A stretch of 10,029 nt of DNA. Origin: a bacterium (GTDB taxonomy: Bacteria; Bacillota_I; Bacilli_A; RF39; UBA660). This document shows positions 6,334-10,029 of this stretch, in pieces (positions within the stretch are counted from its first letter, which is position 1; each line of letters opens with the position of its first letter). The notes under the pieces were generated by a model. The model was not told the DNA's origin and searched no databases. It saw only the letters and a list, made by a program, of their open reading frames with translations. Location of the stretch: contig SFTR01000056.1 of assembly GCA_004560915.1 (NCBI GenBank), forward strand, positions 1-10,029, given 5' to 3'. A program made the translations under genes and the position numbers.

Positions 6334-9238
6334 TTATCAAGTTTAACACTAACTAATTTACTAACTCCGCTTTCTTGCATTGTAACACCATATAATCTAT
6401 CTAAGAATTCCATTGTTTTCTTTTTATGTGTTATTACAAGTAATTGAGTTTTATTTTTATAATTATGTAAGTACTCACCAAATATAGTAGCATTATTTTC
6501 ATCAAGAGCACTCTCTACTTCATCAAGTATTACGAATGGTACTTTTTCAAGATTCATGATTGAGAATAATAAACTAATTGCAGTCATTGTTCTCTCTCCT
6601 CCTGAAAGTAAACTAAGTGGTTTTTGATTCTTACCTGGTGGTATAGCTATAATATCAATACCAGTTTCAAGTATATTGTCTGGGTCAGTTAGCTCTAAAT
6701 GAGCACTTCCTCCTTTAAATAATGTCTTAAATACTTTACCAAATTCTATATTTATATTATTAAATGATTCTTCAAACTTATCCTTCATCACATCATCCAT
6801 ATCATCAATAATACTAAGTAAATCATTTTCACTCTTTTCTAAATCTTCTTTTTGTTTATTTAAGAAGTTAACCCTCGTAGATATTCTTTCATATTCATCA
6901 ATACTTCCAAGGTTAACATCTCCTAAAGATTTAATCTTACGTCTCAAAATAGAAACCTTACTTCTAGCAGTATCTTCATCAATCTCAAGAACGTACTCTT
7001 TACTAGCTCTTTCATATCCAAGACTATAGTCTTCTCTAAAGACATATCAAGTTTAGTAATCTCTAGTTCTAAAGTATTTATCCTACTAGATAAGTTATTA
7101 TATTCAGTGTTCATCTTCTTAATAGCAGTCTCTAATTCATTTAAAGTATTATTAAGTTCAAACTTATCTTTATTATATATCTCTAAATTCTTTTCTAAAA
7201 TAGTCTTTTCTTGTTCATGATTATAATAATCTTCAATTACTTTATTAAGTTCTTTATCTAAGTTATTCTCACTTAAACTATTTATTTCATTTAATACCAT
7301 ATTATATTCATTATTTAAGTTATCAAGTTGACTTACTTTAGAATTAATACTTTCATTATTACTAACTAGTTCTATATTAAGTTTATATATATTATCTTTT
7401 ATTATATTTTGTTCTTCTTCATAAGATAATACTTTCTTTTCACTTGTCTTTATTTCATTTACTAGTGCTTCTGTACTAAGTTTTAATTTTTCAAGTTCAT
7501 ATTTATCACTTATGAATGAATTATTTGTTTTTAAACTACCACCCGTCATAATACCACCAACGTGAATTAATTCTCCATCTAGTGATATTACTCTATATCT
7601 ATGATTTATCTTTTTACTTATTTGTATAGCAGCTGTTATATTACTAGCAACTATTATATTACCAAGTTGATTCATTACGATATTGTAATATTTTGAGTCA
7701 TATGTAACTAAGTCACTAGCAATACCAACAAATCCTATAATATTTTGTACAACTCTTAAAGTTTCAGGATCTACACTCTTAGGTTTAATAACATTAAGTG
7801 GAAAGAATGTAGCTCTACCCTTATTATGACTCTTTAAGTATTCAATTGCTTCTTTTGCACACGCTTCATCATTAACAACAATATTATTAGAAGATGCTCC
7901 AAGAGCTACTTCAAGCATAGATACATATTCATCTTTAGTATCAACTAAATTACCAAGTATATTATGTATTCCTCTTAACGTAGGATTATCTATTATACTT
8001 CTAACACTATAAGGAATCTTATTCATACTAGCAATATTAGTTTCAAGTACATCTATCTTATTTCTAACTTCAATTAAATTCTTACGTTTTTGATTTAATT
8101 CAAAATTATACTTTTCACGAGTAGTATTCATCATATTAAAGTCACGAGTCATACTATCAAGTTTATCTTTAATAGATGTTTTATTATTTTTTAAGTTCTC
8201 TATTTCCACATTTATAAGAGAAATATTATTCTTAAGTTCTCCCTCTCTATCTTTAAGTTTAATAATATTGTTTTTAACTGCTTCACTTGTCTTATCATAT
8301 TTATTACGTTCAGTCATTAAAGTCTTTTTATTACTTAAATCAAGCAAAGTTTCATTAATTCTAAATATTTCATCACTTGTTTTCTTAATTTTTTCATCAA
8401 GATTTAATATTTCAAGTTTAATTTTTTCTACTTCAGTGTTATCACTAGTAGAGTCACTATTTAATTTAGATAATTCTTCTTCAAGTTTTAATTTATTTTT
8501 CTTCTTTATTTCTACTTCACTACCATAAGTAGTTATATCTTTAGCTATTAATGCAATCTCAACACTCTCTAGTTCACTAAGTGCTTCTTTATATTCACGT
8601 GCTTTTCTAGCTGCTTCTTCTAAAGGAAGTAAATTTTCAGAATTCTCACTTATTATTAAGTTTATTCTTTCTATATTATCATGTGTCTTAGATAATTTAG
8701 ATAAACTTTCTTCTTTTCTCTTTTTATATTTAAGTACACCTGCTGCATCTTCAAATATAACTCTTCTTTCTTCTGGCTTTTCACTTAATATTTGATCTAT
8801 CTTATTTTGTGGTACGATATTAAATGATTCTTTACTACTTCTAGAATCCATAAATAAATTAGTTATATCTTTAAGCCTACATTTCTCTGAATTTATAAAG
8901 TATTCATTTTCTCCAGTTTTATAAACTATTCTTTTAACAGATACTTCGTTATAATCTATATTAAGAGTTTTATCACTATTATCAAAAACAATCATAACAG
9001 ATGCAAAGTTAGAAGCAGGTCTAGAAGATGATCCAGAAAACACTACATCAGCCATATTATTACTACCACGAAGAGTTTTAATACTTTGTTCTCCAAGTAC
9101 CCATCTTATTGCATCAACTATATTACTTTTACCAGCTCCATTAGGTCCAACTATACCAGTAAATGATTGATCAAGTTCTATAACTGTTTTATCAGCAAAA
9201 CTCTTAAAACCATGTAGTCTTATTTCTTTTATGTACAT
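6330..9238 (-). CDS. smc: Chromosome partition protein SMC, short-armed, interrupted by a one-base frameshift
   Basis: SMC is the ATPase ring subunit of bacterial condensin (with ScpA and ScpB), which organises and segregates the chromosome. The first frame (9238-6944) has Walker A GPNGAGKS (31-38), the N-terminal coiled-coil arm (about 170-410), the hinge (about 415-570, ending GGIMTGGS at 561-568), and most of the returning arm. The rest lies in another frame, open from 7046 to 6330. That part holds the signature LLSGGERTMTAISLL, Walker B FVILDEVESALDE, and the family ending YGVTMQESGVSK. Inserting one A near 7032-7033 joins them without overlap as LEKDYSLGYERASKEY, giving 969 residues. This is about 200 shorter than Bacillus SMC and similar to mycoplasma SMC. 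Start at 9238 has GGTGAT (complement of 9242-9247). As written, the product would lose the C-terminal head half and be inactive. Confidence 0.93.
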
Positions 9239-9271
9239 AATATCACCACTTCTATTTTTAATCTCTTAATC

Positions 9272-9280
9272 ATTATATCA
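9272..9280 (-). promoter_or_regulatory. Extended -10 promoter of smc
   Basis: On the minus strand TGATATAAT (9280 to 9272) is a perfect extended -10 element. The -35 region (9295-9300, TTTTTA at 17 nt) is poor. It sits between the rnc terminator and smc, so smc can be transcribed independently of rnc. Confidence 0.6.
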
Positions 9281-9294
9281 TATATTTTTTTTAT

Positions 9295-9327
9295 TAAAAA
9301 GAAAAATGGTAACTTTTATACCATTTT
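9295..9327 (-). terminator. Rho-independent terminator between rnc and smc
   Basis: A 9-bp perfect inverted repeat (9303-9311 with 9319-9327, arms AAAATGGTA and TACCATTTT) with a 7-nt loop. On the minus strand it is followed by a T-rich run broken by one C. It begins 3 nt after the rnc stop. Confidence 0.8.
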
Positions 9328-9330
9328 ATC

Positions 9331-9978
9331 TTACTTTGCTCTCTTCATATATGCTTCTTTTGCAGCATTCTGCTCAGCTTCTTTTTTAGAATTCCCTACG
9401 CCTATTCCATAAACAAGTCCATCTATTATTACTTCTACTTTAAATTCTTTATGATGAGCAGGCCCACTTTCATCTATTAAGTTATATGTAACACTTTTTT
9501 TAACTGTTTGAACACTTTCTTGAAGTAAACTCTTATAATCCATTAAGAAGTCTTCATGATTTTCTATATATGGAACTATCATATCATGAAATAATTTTTT
9601 AACTGTTTCTAATCCTTGCTCTAAATATATAACAGCCATACATGCCTCAAATACATCTGCGATTATAGTTTTATTAGCTTCACTTATCCCATTACCTAGA
9701 TATATATAATCTTTAAGATTAATCTCTTTAGAGTATTCATATAAAGCATTCTCACATACATATAAACTTCTAAGTCTACTCATTTCTCCTTCAGGATAAC
9801 TAGTATTATTATATAAGTAATCACTACATACTATTTCAAGAACTGCATCTCCTAAATACTCAAGTCTCTCATAACACTCACAATTATGTTCATTAGAATA
9901 ACTTGAATGAGTCAAAGCAACCCTTAATAATTCTTCATTTTTAATTTCAATATTAAATTTCTTAAATATATTTTTCAT
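9331..9978 (-). CDS. rnc: Ribonuclease III
   Basis: Cleaves double-stranded RNA, matures ribosomal RNA precursors and processes structured transcripts; acts as a cytoplasmic homodimer with magnesium. In the 215-residue protein the family signature reads ERLEYLGDAVL (37-47), with acidic residues Glu37, Glu40 and Asp44. IIADVFEA (105-112) supplies catalytic Asp108 and Glu111. The double-stranded RNA binding domain runs from about 146 to 213, ending KKEAEQNAAKEAYM. Length is normal. I chose the ATG at 9978: an upstream TTG at 10005 would place nine extra codons over the -10 box. A partial Shine-Dalgarno GTGAT (complement of 9984-9988) precedes the ATG, and the leader is very short. rnc followed by smc is the usual order in Bacilli, but here a terminator and promoter separate them and ftsY does not follow smc. 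Confidence 0.95.
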   Translation of the reverse strand: MKNIFKKFNIEIKNEELLRVALTHSSYSNEHNCECYERLEYLGDAVLEIVCSDYLYNNTSYPEGEMSRLRSLYVCENALYEYSKEINLKDYIYLGNGISEANKTIIADVFEACMAVIYLEQGLETVKKLFHDMIVPYIENHEDFLMDYKSLLQESVQTVKKSVTYNLIDESGPAHHKEFKVEVIIDGLVYGIGVGNSKKEAEQNAAKEAYMKRAK

Positions 9979-9993
9979 CTCTATCACATAAAA

Positions 9994-10002
9994 ATTATAA
10001 CA
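9994..10002 (-). promoter_or_regulatory. Extended -10 promoter of rnc
   Basis: On the minus strand TGTTATAAT (10002 to 9994) is a perfect extended -10. No good -35 is seen at 17 nt (10017-10022), where a terminator stem lies instead. Initiation near 9987 would leave a leader of about 10 nt before the ATG at 9978. Confidence 0.6.
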
Positions 10003-10003
10003 C

Positions 10004-10029
10004 AAAAAAAGAAATAAAACTATTTCTTT
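10004..10029 (-). terminator. Terminator of an upstream minus-strand gene outside the window
   Basis: On the minus strand AAAGAAATA (10029 to 10021), loop GTTT, and TATTTCTTT (10016 to 10008) form a 9-bp stem followed by a T run to 10004. The stem may extend beyond the window edge. It implies that a minus-strand gene ends just to the right. Confidence 0.65.

Noticed and set aside
7020..7050. Programmed ribosomal frameshift in smc.
   Set aside because: No slippery heptamer or following stable stem is apparent, and programmed shifting is not known in SMC. A single missing base explains the data more simply.
8268..8528. Plus-strand frame opposite smc (86 codons), and similar shadow frames at 2338-2547, 3621-3833 and 5188-5397.
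   Set aside because: Each lies opposite or within a well-supported coding sequence, has no credible ribosome binding site, and translates to Leu/Ile/Ser/Phe-rich sequence typical of the complement of Lys/Glu/Asn-rich genes.
6944..9238. UGA read as Trp (genetic code 4), because the lineage looks close to the Mollicutes.
   Set aside because: All complete genes are open with standard stops, Trp is encoded by TGG where I checked, and the TGA that ends the first smc frame follows out-of-frame sequence rather than replacing a Trp codon.

Overview
The window is strongly AT-rich, uses short A+T intergenic spacers, and fits a low-GC Bacillota lineage close to the Mollicutes, such as an uncultured gut Bacilli group. 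Four things point there: the rnc-smc gene order, an SMC protein of about 969 residues (close in size to mycoplasma SMC and far shorter than the roughly 1186 residues of Bacillus), a type 2 peptide deformylase, and Shine-Dalgarno sites of the AGGAGG/GGTGAT type. All complete genes read through with the standard code. No frame needs UGA read as Trp.

Layout. At the left edge (1-72, minus) is the start of a membrane-anchored protein, divergent from a peptide deformylase gene (188-739, plus). The two share a compact back-to-back promoter region. Convergent with def is a minus-strand operon of three paralogous zinc-ribbon membrane proteins (2768 down to 810), led by a near-consensus promoter. The last gene of that operon has an apparent one-base deletion that splits its double zinc ribbon.

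On the plus strand follow a collagen-like GPT-repeat protein (2904-3461) and a SunS-like GT2 glycosyltransferase with TPR-type helices (3461-4528). They overlap in a TAATG junction, so they are probably translated together; the enzyme is a good candidate to glycosylate the many Thr residues of its neighbour. Next come a zinc-dependent phospholipase C-like protein (4603-5307) and an unrecognised single-pass membrane protein (5376-6284), each with its own promoter.

The right third is on the minus strand: rnc (RNase III, 9978 down to 9331), a terminator, an extended -10 promoter, and smc (9238 down to 6330). smc is interrupted by a one-base frameshift near 7032, again explained by one missing A. 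Two missing-A frameshifts in 10 kb, one of them in a housekeeping gene, point to possible sequence errors, although real mutations cannot be excluded.

The most interesting unit is the collagen-like protein/glycosyltransferase pair at 2904-4528, which looks like a self-contained system for making a glycosylated surface filament.
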